From assembly GCA_946902875.1 (NCBI GenBank), contig OX336349.1:19305891-19369890 (forward strand): 64,000 nt of DNA. The letters are read 5' to 3'. A program made the position numbers and the translations under genes. The DNA comes from Nematopogon swammerdamellus (lineage: Eukaryota; Arthropoda; Insecta; Lepidoptera; Adelidae). The notes below the pieces were generated by a model. The model was given only the letters and a program-made list of their open reading frames with translations. It was not told the origin of the DNA and made no database searches. Of the stretch, positions 55,851-64,000 are shown in pieces. Numbering within the stretch: position 1 is the stretch's first letter; each line of letters starts with the position of its first letter.

Positions 55851-57049
55851 CAAGTAAACATTTCATTACCATCCGAACCCCTTCATTGCCGTCCGGCAAA
55901 CATTTTGAGGGTAAAGGAGGGTAATGAAAAGGAGGGTAATGAAATTTTGATGTATTTCTTCAATTGCTCCCTTATTACTGATATTACAAATTTATTATAT
56001 TAATTAACGAATATTCTGACTAAAATCTGATTCATTAAGATTTAAATTAAATTTTTATATCGTGTACTTATGTTAAAAAAAGCCGGAAGGTAATGATGCC
56101 TGGACGGTGACAAAGTAGTTGATGAGCACGAAGATCGTGAGTATTTTCTTCCCCAGCGACGCTCTTCCTCTCCTGTCTAGATCCAGGGATACAATGAGGA
56201 GCGTTCGACGTGCGGAGTGTAGAGCGAAGGCTAAAGTGGGGTCACACTCTGTCTAATTTGTAATACCACTTCTGCGGAAGGTAATGACGTTTTTCCACGG
56301 ACAAAAATGAAATATTAATTCTTTTTATGATATAATGGCTCTAAAAATAAATGAATCCCAAAGAAACATGCTTTATTAGTTACACTATAGGTGGGTTTAT
56401 TAATATACTCAATTTACTTGAAGAAACTAAAAAAAAAAAAATATACTAATACTGATCCTTCGTTTGGATGAGGATAGGAATGAGAATTTTGAAGGTTTTA
56501 ATTTTTTTTTATTTAATTGAATGGACAAATGTCTGATTCGTTAAATACTACTTTTTCCTTTCATCTAAACCTATATATTTCAATAAAATTATTTTAAAAA
56601 ACATACATTTTCACACGCTTTTATTGCGCGGGAATGCAATTTGAACGAAATGGCGGAACGACCCATAGGCGGATATTATTGATAGCGGATAGATACGGAA
56701 ACCTACGCGCGCGAGTAAAACTCGCACTTGGCAGATTTTTACCACATCATAATGGCAGTGAGTATTTATAAAAAAAATTGAAACCAATTTTTAAATTGGA
56801 GGAAAATCAAATTAACTCAAGTATCAAGTTTGTTTATTCCACCTATAATTTTTATTTTAAATTGCGCTACCAAAACTAGGACTTTGGCATACCAAAACAA
56901 AGAAGCTATTCCATTTATTCGGGTCAGGTTTTTCTTCACAATGCCATCCGTCACTGTTTGTAAGGAAGGAGCTTATTTTTTACGGTTAGTTTTCAGCGTA
57001 GGTATTTTATTATTTTCAAGTTTACAATACTCTTTGACCTGGCCACACT

Positions 57050-57311
57050 AGTCTGTGACAGCTGACAGCTGTCAACTTATGATTTGACAGTTCGTGTTTC
57101 TTTCGTTCATGGTCATGGTTCACCATTTCCAAATTACAATAGGTACATTCAGGGCTTCGTCGTACCGAAGATGTGAGTCTTTGATGTGAGTGAAGGAGAG
57201 TGTAGGGTGAAGATGCGCGACGCGGACGCGGGCACTCAAGCCGCGGGGTCGTCGGGCGCGTGACGTCGCCGGCGCGGTGTGCGCGCGTGCAGTGTCGGGC
57301 GAGACGGTAGG
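57050..57311 (+). promoter_or_regulatory. GC-rich promoter/5' UTR region of MMD with short upstream ORFs
   Basis: AT-rich sequence changes to CpG-rich from about 57200. A CAGCTG-containing palindrome lies at about 57059-57075. Before the start codon are two ATGTGA start-stops (57171-57176 and 57184-57189) and a 16-codon upstream ORF (57213-57263). I cannot place the transcription start; the two ATGTGAGT sites could instead be splice donors of an untranslated exon. Confidence 0.5.
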
Positions 57312-57458
57312 ATGGGCGATGCTGGAAGTTGGGCCGCGGCGCTGGGAGCCCGGTTTCGCTGCGGATGGCGCTCGGCCCGCGATGCCAAGCCGGCGCTCGC
57401 ACATGTGCGCTGGATGAACTGCCGCGCCGCACCGAACCAGGCCTATGTGCCAACTACT
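57312..57458 (+). CDS. MMD: MMD exon 1
   Basis: 49 codons from ATG at 57312, chosen as the first ATG in this frame after the upstream stops; donor GTGAGT at 57459. The N-terminal 30 residues (Ala/Arg/Gly-rich) are not conserved; the last 17 match the MMD family. An upstream GTG in the same frame is not a likely start. Confidence 0.85.
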
Positions 57459-60400
57459 GTGAGTATCAGCCGCTCTTTCCGCACTCCGTCCATCGCTCCC
57501 GCGTAATTTGGCTTCGCACACATTTATATATGGGGCCTGTAATATAATGCGTCCCCGCCCCACGGAAATTTGTGATATTTGAGGCACTCACATGTAAACT
57601 CAAATAATAAAATCATAAATAATAAAGTCCGATCAATAAAACTATTGGCGGTTGGGAGTTAGTATAGGGCGGCATTCTTAGAAGATTTCTGGTAGCTGGG
57701 ACTGGTAGGCGAGGGTCTAAGAAGCTATTAGCAAAAAAAAAATTTTGTGCGGAGACTTGTACTTTCCGAGAAAAAAAAATTTGAAATTTTTTTTCATACA
57801 AAATAAAAAAAATTTTTTTTTAAGCCACAAAAAAAATAACCAGGGATAATTTATAGAAGATGCGACGCATCTTCTATAAATTAACCCTAACCTAATTTTG
57901 AGGCGGCGCATGTTGTTTTTGCATAAATTCCTATTCAAAATAAATGTTTTGGTGCATTTAAAAAATAAAATAAAAAATCGAAAATTAATTTTGTATGAAA
58001 AATTTTTTTTTCAAAAAATTTTTTCTTCAAAAGTACAAGTCTCCGCACAAATTTTTTTTTTGCTAATAGCTCCTTAGACCCTCGCCTACCAGTCCCAGCT
58101 ACCAGAAATCTTCTAAGAATGCCGCGCTATACTAACTCCCACCCCTATTGGCACTTACAGCTAATGAAATTACCCGAAAAACTATTCCCTGTACGAATTG
58201 CATATTGATGTGTAGGCAAAGAATTTGGTTGTGCTGTAGTATAATGCCTGCTAATTAGAAAATTGCTGGTAGCTGGGACTGGTGAGGGTCTAAGGAACTA
58301 TTACCAAAAAAATTTTTTTTGCCGGAAATGCGTAGTTTCGGAGAAGATAAAATTTTATACAAAATTTTTTTTTTTTTGAGGCACCAAAACATTGGTTTTG
58401 AATATAAATGTATGTAAAAACAAGGGAAGTGGTATGGGTGAATGTTTTGATGGTTTAAAAAAAAATAACCAGGGTTAATTTATGGAAGATCCGTAGCTCC
58501 GCAACGCTTCTTCTAGAAATCAACCCTAACGTAATGTTGACGCGGTGCATGTCGTTTTTGCATAAATTCCTATTCAAAATAAATGTTTTGGTGCATTAAA
58601 AAAAAACAAAAATCTAAAATTTATTTTGTATGAAAATAATTTTTTTCCAATTTTTTTTTCTCCGAAACTATGCATTTCCGGCAAAAAAATATTTTTGGTA
58701 ATAGTTCCTTAGACCCTCACCTACCAGTCCCAGCTACCAGCAATTTTCTAATTAGCAGGCCTTATACTACAGCGCACCCAAGAATTTATTAGTTCAAATA
58801 ATACATTTGAAATAATGTTAGCCTAGAAACCAGTTTACCTTCGTGCCAGAAATTATGTACTTAGCCATCAAAAAAATTTGTTTTCATCACATGTGCCACA
58901 TTCCTACAACTGTGTTTATAACCATATTCACATCATTCATTACACACTATTTAACCCTTTGCCTCTGGCCTAATTAAATATACTTACCCCCCTTGATATC
59001 CAGGCGTTGTCGGAGCGCAGCAGTCTTGAGCGCCGACCTTGATATAAACTCCCAATATTTCGTAAAATAATGAAGCTAGATCAATAAACGTTTTGGTCCA
59101 TAAAGCCAATAAAATTACCTGCACAATGATGGCAAATAAGCTATGGCTTACTAGTTTAGAAATATCAGATATTTGTGTCAGAAAAAAAAAATCAAAACAA
59201 AAATTATAAAATTGTGATTCAATAGAAGATCACAACATATCTTTCCAATATTTATATCAGTAGGTGTACTCGTAAAGTATTCTCTTCTCTCTCGTCACTC
59301 GTACTCACCTTTTCGCGATATTTCCTTCAGAAAACAAAATTTTGTTTGTATGAGAGCCACATCTTAGCGTAACCGGAACTGAATTTTATTTAGCCTATCT
59401 TGTGTCGCGTATAGTTGAATGTGCTTGTACTAATGTTTCATCGAATTCGGATGATCGGTTTAAGACGAACATACATACATACAGAAAAGAGTTCTAAAAA
59501 TCGTCAATTTAGTGTTAGTATCTAGAGTCTACAAACGCAATATCTCATAAAACAAAGTAACTTACTTCATGACCATCCATTACAGATTTATTAATAGTAT
59601 TGATGATGGCGTGCCTTGGGAGAGGCCTATGTCCAGCAGTGGACCGATACAGGCTGATGATGAAGATGATTGATGATTATAAACTAAGTCTAATTCTTGA
59701 TCTTATGCAAGAGTAGGTCAAGCGGACTGCAACAAATCAATATTGCTTCTAAGTGTGATTAAAAAACGGCCAAGCTAAATGTACAACATGAGGTACTTAC
59801 AACGTAACGATAAAACTACTGCAATAATCCTGTTAACAGTTGAACACACATCCAACGTTAACTCCAAGAAAGAGCATGTTTGGCTTCCCCGCTATTCTTA
59901 GCACGGTCAAAGTCTCTATAGTGGGATCAGTATACCTACATAGGTACTAGTAGGTAATAAGGAAACCTGCAATTTAGCTCCTATTGTGACTATCTGTGAT
60001 CTTACTGAAGACCGCTTGTGTAATTTGCAAGTCAACTAGGGTCATAAATATGTACTACAGGGTGTTGTTTATCGTGGGATGTATGATTATGTTTTAAAGT
60101 GTGATTTAAAGAGTTAGGGCCCCTGAGCCCTGTTGTCACTGCGACAACCTAGGAAGATCTGTTGTGATCTCTCAAAAGTTCAGAGCTCACCCCACAAGTC
60201 CGATTTCCGTTATGAACCGAGTTATATTTTGGCATGGGTTAAAAATATAACCCCCAAGAATACGGCTTCTACTCTGAATGAGCAATTCACATTCACAAAT
60301 GATGTGTATGAGTGTTTCATACTCCTTTATACAGAACCTGCATAAAAATGTGTCACTAAGCCCCATTCGGTGTAGGTGTTTTTTGAACTGCACGATTCTC

Positions 60401-63400
60401 TAAAATTTAGAGAATCATGCAGTCTAAATCGTTCTTGTGCCACAATGCAAAGGTGTGGAACGGACTTCCAGGGAATATCTTTCCCCACTCCTGCAATCCA
60501 CGGATCTTCAAATCGCGGGTTCATAGCCTTTCCCCAGCGACATTAGTCCACCTTCAAGCCGGACTGGCACCTCCTCGGCGGTGAAATTGGCTGCGCCTGA
60601 GTCTTCGACCTCGATCAGAGACACCCAGTTCGGAAGCAATAAAAAAAGGGGTTTAGTTAGTGTCCTGTTAAGGCCCACATTTGGATTCTTATGTCATTCC
60701 GGTTTAGGCTCAATGCCTTACAGGTGAATTTACGCGAGTACCCAGAAAGTAGTGCCCTCGCGTGCTTCTGCCCGGGCAGTTGGAACCAGTGCTGCTTGCT
60801 TTGGTTGTGAGCCCAAGTCGTGGGATGTAAGTTTTTTGGTTTGAGAACCGTTTCGGTTGTTACACCCGTGATCGAAGTCCGTTACACTGTGTTTGTAGGT
60901 TTTATGGAACCTGTCACGGTTGGCTACATCGCCTACTACATCCGCGATGTCAGCGCATCACGCCTTGGTGACCTAGGTGCCATGTCAGTGATTCCCTTTG
61001 CCACGCCAGCAACACCGAACGGATGGAAGACATGAACTATACAGGATGTAATAAAACTCGCTAGCTCAGTGTGGTGCGGTCGGTCGACTGTTGTTAAGCA
61101 ACCCTGAGCGCGGTCAGTACTTAGATGGGTGACCGCTCTACCGTTGGAGGCTGACTGTGGTTCGTGTTGCACTTAAATCTGTAGGTCCCTTCACTTCGTA
61201 CGTTACTAGGTGGTAGGGTTTATCCCGCCCGGGTTGGTACCATCGCACTGAATGAAACGTCGGTCGAAATATGTAAATAGTTCGTGTTTCCCGTCCAGTT
61301 CAGTTTAGCGGACATGAAATGCAGCGTATCACTGACATGGCACCTAGTTCACCCGTGACGTAGCCAACGGTATCAGTTTCCATAAAAAAAAAACAACTCC
61401 ATGATCAAGAGTTGAACTTCGAAGGAGAAGCTATAAAGTGCATATGTACATAAAGATAATTTATTTTAATTAACCGATTTGCGCACACGAAATATGTAGA
61501 AACTAACCCATTCTCACCTTGCCTTCGGTAGCTTATGGTCAAGGTTACCGAACTAACCCTGTGGTTAAATATTATGCATAAAGCATAATGTGAACATGTG
61601 TACATAATACCTACTTCTTGAATGACCAAACTCAACATGTACATTAATTAAAATTAATGCGATATGTGGCCCACCCGATCATAATAATTTTTTTTTTTTT
61701 TTTATGTAATAATCCGGTATGAGTGGCTGAGTCGGAGGGGCCAAAGCACATGCTCCGACCGGCCAATATCACCTCCGAGAAGGTAGGTGCCATACCGGAG
61801 ACTTCCCTGGATTGCTGGCTATACTGGACTAGAGGAGAACACAACCGAGGTTGCTATGCGGCCATCTTACATCCAGTACGGTGGTACCAACCCAGTCGGC
61901 TACAATTTGAGCCTACCACCTAGTAAGGGGCAAGGGAAGGGACCTACAGTTTTACACCGGTTCCGAACGGTGAAGCAGCAGGTGTAGGTATGCCCGTAAA
62001 TTTTTTCGTCAGAAAAAACTCATTGGTCCACGCCGACCGGATTCGAACCTCGGATCTCCCGCATGAGAAGCCGATGCCCAAACCACTCGGCCACCTGCCG
62101 CTTTGTAAAAATGCAGCGGACTATAGGATCAATAACATCAATCCGCGGGTGTGCCCAAAATTTCGGTTGGGGGGTTTCAAATTTGATCCGAAAAATAAAT
62201 TGGTAAATATCCGAATGCCCGTGGCCGCCGTTGGACTGCACCTCTGCGTTAGTGGGGCGGAAGCCATATGTCGTGCTTCCAATAAAAAAAAATTTAAAAC
62301 TGGTTTCATTCGTTATGTCTCTTAGTAGTTTATTGTAGATTATAGCACTGTTGAAATGTAGGCTCTTGAAATTTGCACAGTGAAGCCAATGAGCGATCAG
62401 TTCGTCGCCTGTGAGCCTATATTTTTTTTCATCCACAGATTGTGGACTAAAGTCTAGCGTCCACCTGTCCGCATCGCACGCACCGGACGGATCGCATCAA
62501 ACGGATTTTAATAATCTTTGTATAGAAAGTCATACAAGTGCGTCCATCTTCCGCACGGCACGCGCCGCACTGTCGGCAATGCCGACGCCGTTGCTCGGAT
62601 GGCCAACTTATGCGATGCATGCCGATGATGACGTCATACGGATTGCCGGCAGGTGGACGCATCATCCGCGCCCCGCACCGCCGCCGGCCGGCCGTCATTG
62701 CATTCGGCACTCGGCCGTTGAAAATCCGTTTGCGAATGGTATAAATCCGTATGCAAATGTTGAAAATCCATATGCAAATGTTGAAAATCTGTATGTAAAA
62801 GTTTGAAAATCCGTATGCAAATGTTGAAAATCCGTATGCAAATGTTGAAAATCCGTATGCATATGTTGAAAATCCATATGCCAATGTTGAAAACCCATAT
62901 GCAAATGTTGAAAACCCGTATGCAAATGTTGAAAATCCATATGCAAATGTTGAAAATCCGTATGCAAATGTTGAAAATCCGTATGCAAATGTTGAAAACC
63001 CGTATGCATATGTTGAAAATCCATATGCCAATGTTGAAAACCCATATGCAAATGTTGAAAACCCGTATGCATATGTTGAAAATCCATATGCCAATGTTGA
63101 AAACCCATATGCAAATGTTGAAAACCCGTATGCAAATGTTGAAAACCCGTATGCAAATGTTGAAAATCCATATGCAAATGTTGAAAATCCGTATGCAAAT
63201 GTTGAAAATTCGTATGCAAATGTTGAAAATCCATATGCAAATGTTGAAAATCCGTATGCAAATGTTGAAAACCCGTATGCAAATGTTGAAAATCCATATG
63301 CAAATGTTGAAAATCCGTATGCAAATGTTGAAAATTCGTATGCAAATGTTGAAAAGCCGTGTGCAAATGTTGAAAACCCATATGCAAATGTTGAAAACCC

Positions 63401-63972
63401 GTATGCATATGTTGAAAATCCATATGCCAATGTTGAAAACCCATATGCAAATGTTGAAAACCCGTATGCAAATGTTGAAAACCCGTATGCAAATGTTGAA
63501 AATCCATATGCAAATGTTGAAAATCCGTATGCAAATGTTGAAAATTCGTATGCAAATGTTGAAAAGCCGTGTGCAAATGTTGAAAATCCTTATGCAAATG
63601 TTGAAAATCCATATCCATAAATGGCTGCCGCGTCGGCAATCCGGTTGCTGCGAATCAGGTGGACGCGCTACCACAAACATATTCGTTTGATCCGTTGCGT
63701 GCGACGCGGGCAGGTGGACGCTAAGCTCACGACGCGTGTTGATGTTTGAACGGCGCGTGCGTGCCGCGCGCGCGCGGGCAGGTGGAGCACGTGGCGAACG
63801 TGTGCACGCACGCGGCGTGCGTGGCGCCGGCGGGGCTGGGCGCGCGCGTCCTGCTGCAGCGTTCGCTGTCGCCACCGCAGGCCGTCGCCGCCGCCGTCTA
63901 CGGCCTCGCCCTCTGCCTGCTCTTCCTCGTCTCGACCACATTCCACTCCTTCTGCTACACCAGGAGCGACTG
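57312..63972 (+). CDS. MMD: MMD-like (PAQR10/11) seven-pass membrane protein, first two coding exons
   Basis: Progestin/adipoQ-receptor superfamily, hemolysin-III-like integral membrane protein; vertebrate members lie in Golgi/endomembranes. Exon 1 (57312-57458) ends RWMNCRAAPNQAYVPTT and exon 2 (63782-63972) begins VEHVANVCTHAACVAPAGLG, joined in phase 0. This aligns with human MMD, where a FMNHRAPANGRY-type segment precedes YEHAANCYTHA. Exon 2 carries the first transmembrane segments, the second one ending LFLVSTTFHSFCY, which holds the conserved S-x3-H of the family. The remaining helices and the other metal-site His residues lie right of the window. The intron is 6.3 kb and full of mobile elements. 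Confidence 0.9.
57653..58141. mobile_element. Long-TIR MITE, copy 1
   Basis: About 150-bp arms starting TGGGAGTTAGTATAG; shared core GGTAGCTGGGACTGGTAGGC. Centre contains the palindrome AGAAGATGCGACGCATCTTC. In MMD intron 1. Confidence 0.88.
58233..58773. mobile_element. Long-TIR MITE, related copy 2
   Basis: Arms start GCTGTAGTATAATGCCTGCT and share the core GGTAGCTGGGACTGGTGAGG with copy 1, though the outer ends differ. Only about 90 bases separate the two. Confidence 0.85.
59385..59680 (+). repeat. Repeat shared with 46430-46660, then RTE tail
   Basis: 59385-59610 matches 46430-46660. 59610-59680 is an RTE-type 3' end (GTCCAGCAGTGGACCGATAC, GGCTGATGATGAAGATGATT). Confidence 0.75.
60065..60400 (-). 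pseudogene. LINE-R C-terminus and 3' UTR
   Basis: The reverse frame reads FKKHLHRMGLSDTFLCRFCI then ETLIHIICECELL, an R1-type LINE C-terminal knuckle, followed by the 3' UTR with GTTGTGATCTCTCAAAAG (as read on +) and an ATCATAATC-type tail. Confidence 0.85.
60430..60645 (+). pseudogene. LINE 3' end (KSRV family)
   Basis: The frame reads AKVWNGLPGNIFPHSCNPRI and FKSRVHSLSPATLVHLQAGL then a stop, a LINE RT tail. Its 3' part matches 24700-24850. Confidence 0.8.
60895..61395. mobile_element. SINE-B fragments: reverse (60895-61030), then forward near-full (61055-61395)
   Basis: The first is an inverse tail (GGAACCTGTCACGGTTGGCT). The second starts CTCGCTAGCTCAGTGTGGTG, has GCGGTCAGTACTTAGATGGG and an ATAAAAAAAAA tail. 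Confidence 0.85.
61692..62105 (-). mobile_element. SINE-A, full length, reverse
   Basis: T tract then ATGTAATAATCCGGTATGAG at the tail side; the inverse B box GGATTCGAACC and head (AACCACTCGGCCACCTGCCG) at the right end. Confidence 0.9.
62455..63723. mobile_element. TIR element carrying a 21-bp minisatellite
   Basis: TAGCGTCCACCTGTCCGCAT at the left and its near inverse (GCGACGCGGGCAGGTGGACG) ending CGCTA at the right. GCAGGTGGACGC is repeated inside near 62651 and, as CAGGTGGACGC, near 63657. The central 0.9 kb is the minisatellite. No transposase. Confidence 0.75.
62716..63617. repeat. 21-bp minisatellite, about 43 copies
   Basis: Unit GAAAATCCGTATGCAAATGTT with variants CCA, CCC, TCG and CATATG/CCAATG. 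Because 21 is a multiple of three, long frames are open on both strands; they are not genes. Blocks of the same variant order recur, so higher-order duplication is likely. Confidence 0.95.
63782..63972 (+). CDS. MMD: MMD exon 2
   Basis: Acceptor GGGCAG ends at 63781 and lacks a pyrimidine tract; donor GTGAGA at 63973. It encodes VEHVANVCTHAACVAPAGLG and a hydrophobic helix through LALCLLFLVSTTFHSF. It ends two bases into a codon after Asp. The TIR element holding the 21-bp minisatellite ends 58 bases upstream. Confidence 0.92.
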
Positions 63973-64000
63973 GTGAGACACGCTTGCCTACCTACCTATA

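Larger units (their letters stand above)
53853..56664. mobile_element. 2.8 kb non-autonomous DNA transposon with 27-bp TIRs and GGTAATGA repeats
   Basis: Perfect 27-base TIRs beginning GGGTCGTTCCGCCATTTCG, flanked by ATAG at 53849-53852 and 56665-56668. At least eight GGTAATGA-type motifs lie near 54018-54080, 55863-55950, 56088 and 56279. No transposase. A 4-bp duplication fits Sola- or Ginger-like groups, but the family is not identified. Confidence 0.85.
53390..56738 (+). mobile_element. GGTTCC-type element, interrupted by a 2.8 kb transposon
   Basis: Left end TTAGGTTTCCGTATCCCAGA with CTGTCCGTCCGTCCGAGGGC; right end ACTCGCACTTGGCAGATTTT at 56715-56738. The two parts are separated by the element at 53853-56664. 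Confidence 0.75.

Noticed and set aside
57022..57587. Antisense frames of 143 and 155 aa over the MMD promoter
   Set aside because: GC-rich shadow frames opposite exon 1, with no family signature.
62447..63941. Repetitive open frames (AYGFSTF and HLHTDFQ types) on both strands
   Set aside because: Produced by the 21-bp minisatellite, whose length is a multiple of three; no start context, no family, and several frames are open at once.

Overview
The window is eukaryotic, very probably from a moth or butterfly. It has short coding exons with GT-AG borders, long AT-rich introns, abundant non-LTR retrotransposon tails, a tRNA-headed SINE, a tRNA/5S-rRNA-type SINE, and many small inverted-repeat DNA elements. 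The lepidopteran assignment is an inference from the repeat style. No prokaryotic gene organisation is present.

Two host genes lie on the + strand. The first (312-43625) is an ATAD2/Yta7-type chromatin AAA ATPase with a bromodomain. I rebuilt 22 exons whose phases chain without a break to 3249 coding bases (1082 codons plus stop); its 5' end lies before the window. Order: acidic and basic N-terminal tail (exons 1-6), AAA1 with Walker A, Walker B, sensor and arginine-finger regions (exons 7-11), a degenerate AAA2 (12-15), bromodomain (16-18), and Ser/Lys-rich C-terminal tail (19-22). The second gene starts at 57312 in a GC-rich segment. It is an MMD (PAQR10/11-type) membrane protein: exon 1 (57312-57458) and exon 2 (63782-63972) join in phase 0, and the gene runs off the right edge.

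Introns and the 13.7 kb intergenic region are packed with mobile DNA. Intron 4 holds two head-to-tail, almost identical copies of a restriction-like-endonuclease non-LTR element (R2/R4/Hero-like). Intron 10 holds a broken Jockey-like LINE with a fourfold 153-bp internal repeat. Intron 12 holds a LINE with an open RT frame. The intergenic region holds several DNA elements with recognisable target-site duplications (hAT-like, Harbinger-like, and a 2.8 kb element with GGTAATGA subterminal repeats).

The most unusual feature is recurrent tandem amplification at exon borders of the ATAD2 gene. Exon 9 (about 18 copies of 129 bp), exon 12 (3 x 80 bp), exon 13 (4 x 175 bp) and exon 20 (8 acceptor copies, 84-99 bp plus one longer unit) each have one exon edge plus adjacent intron copied in a direct array. 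In three of the four the repeat unit ends in a retroelement fragment. The intact gene model uses one copy from each array; the extra copies are decoy splice sites that would bring stops or frameshifts. Comparable arrays occur in the mobile elements (153 bp x 4, 190 bp x 3, 3.6 kb x 2, 21 bp x about 43). Either this locus repeatedly undergoes tandem duplication or part of it is assembly artefact; long reads would decide.
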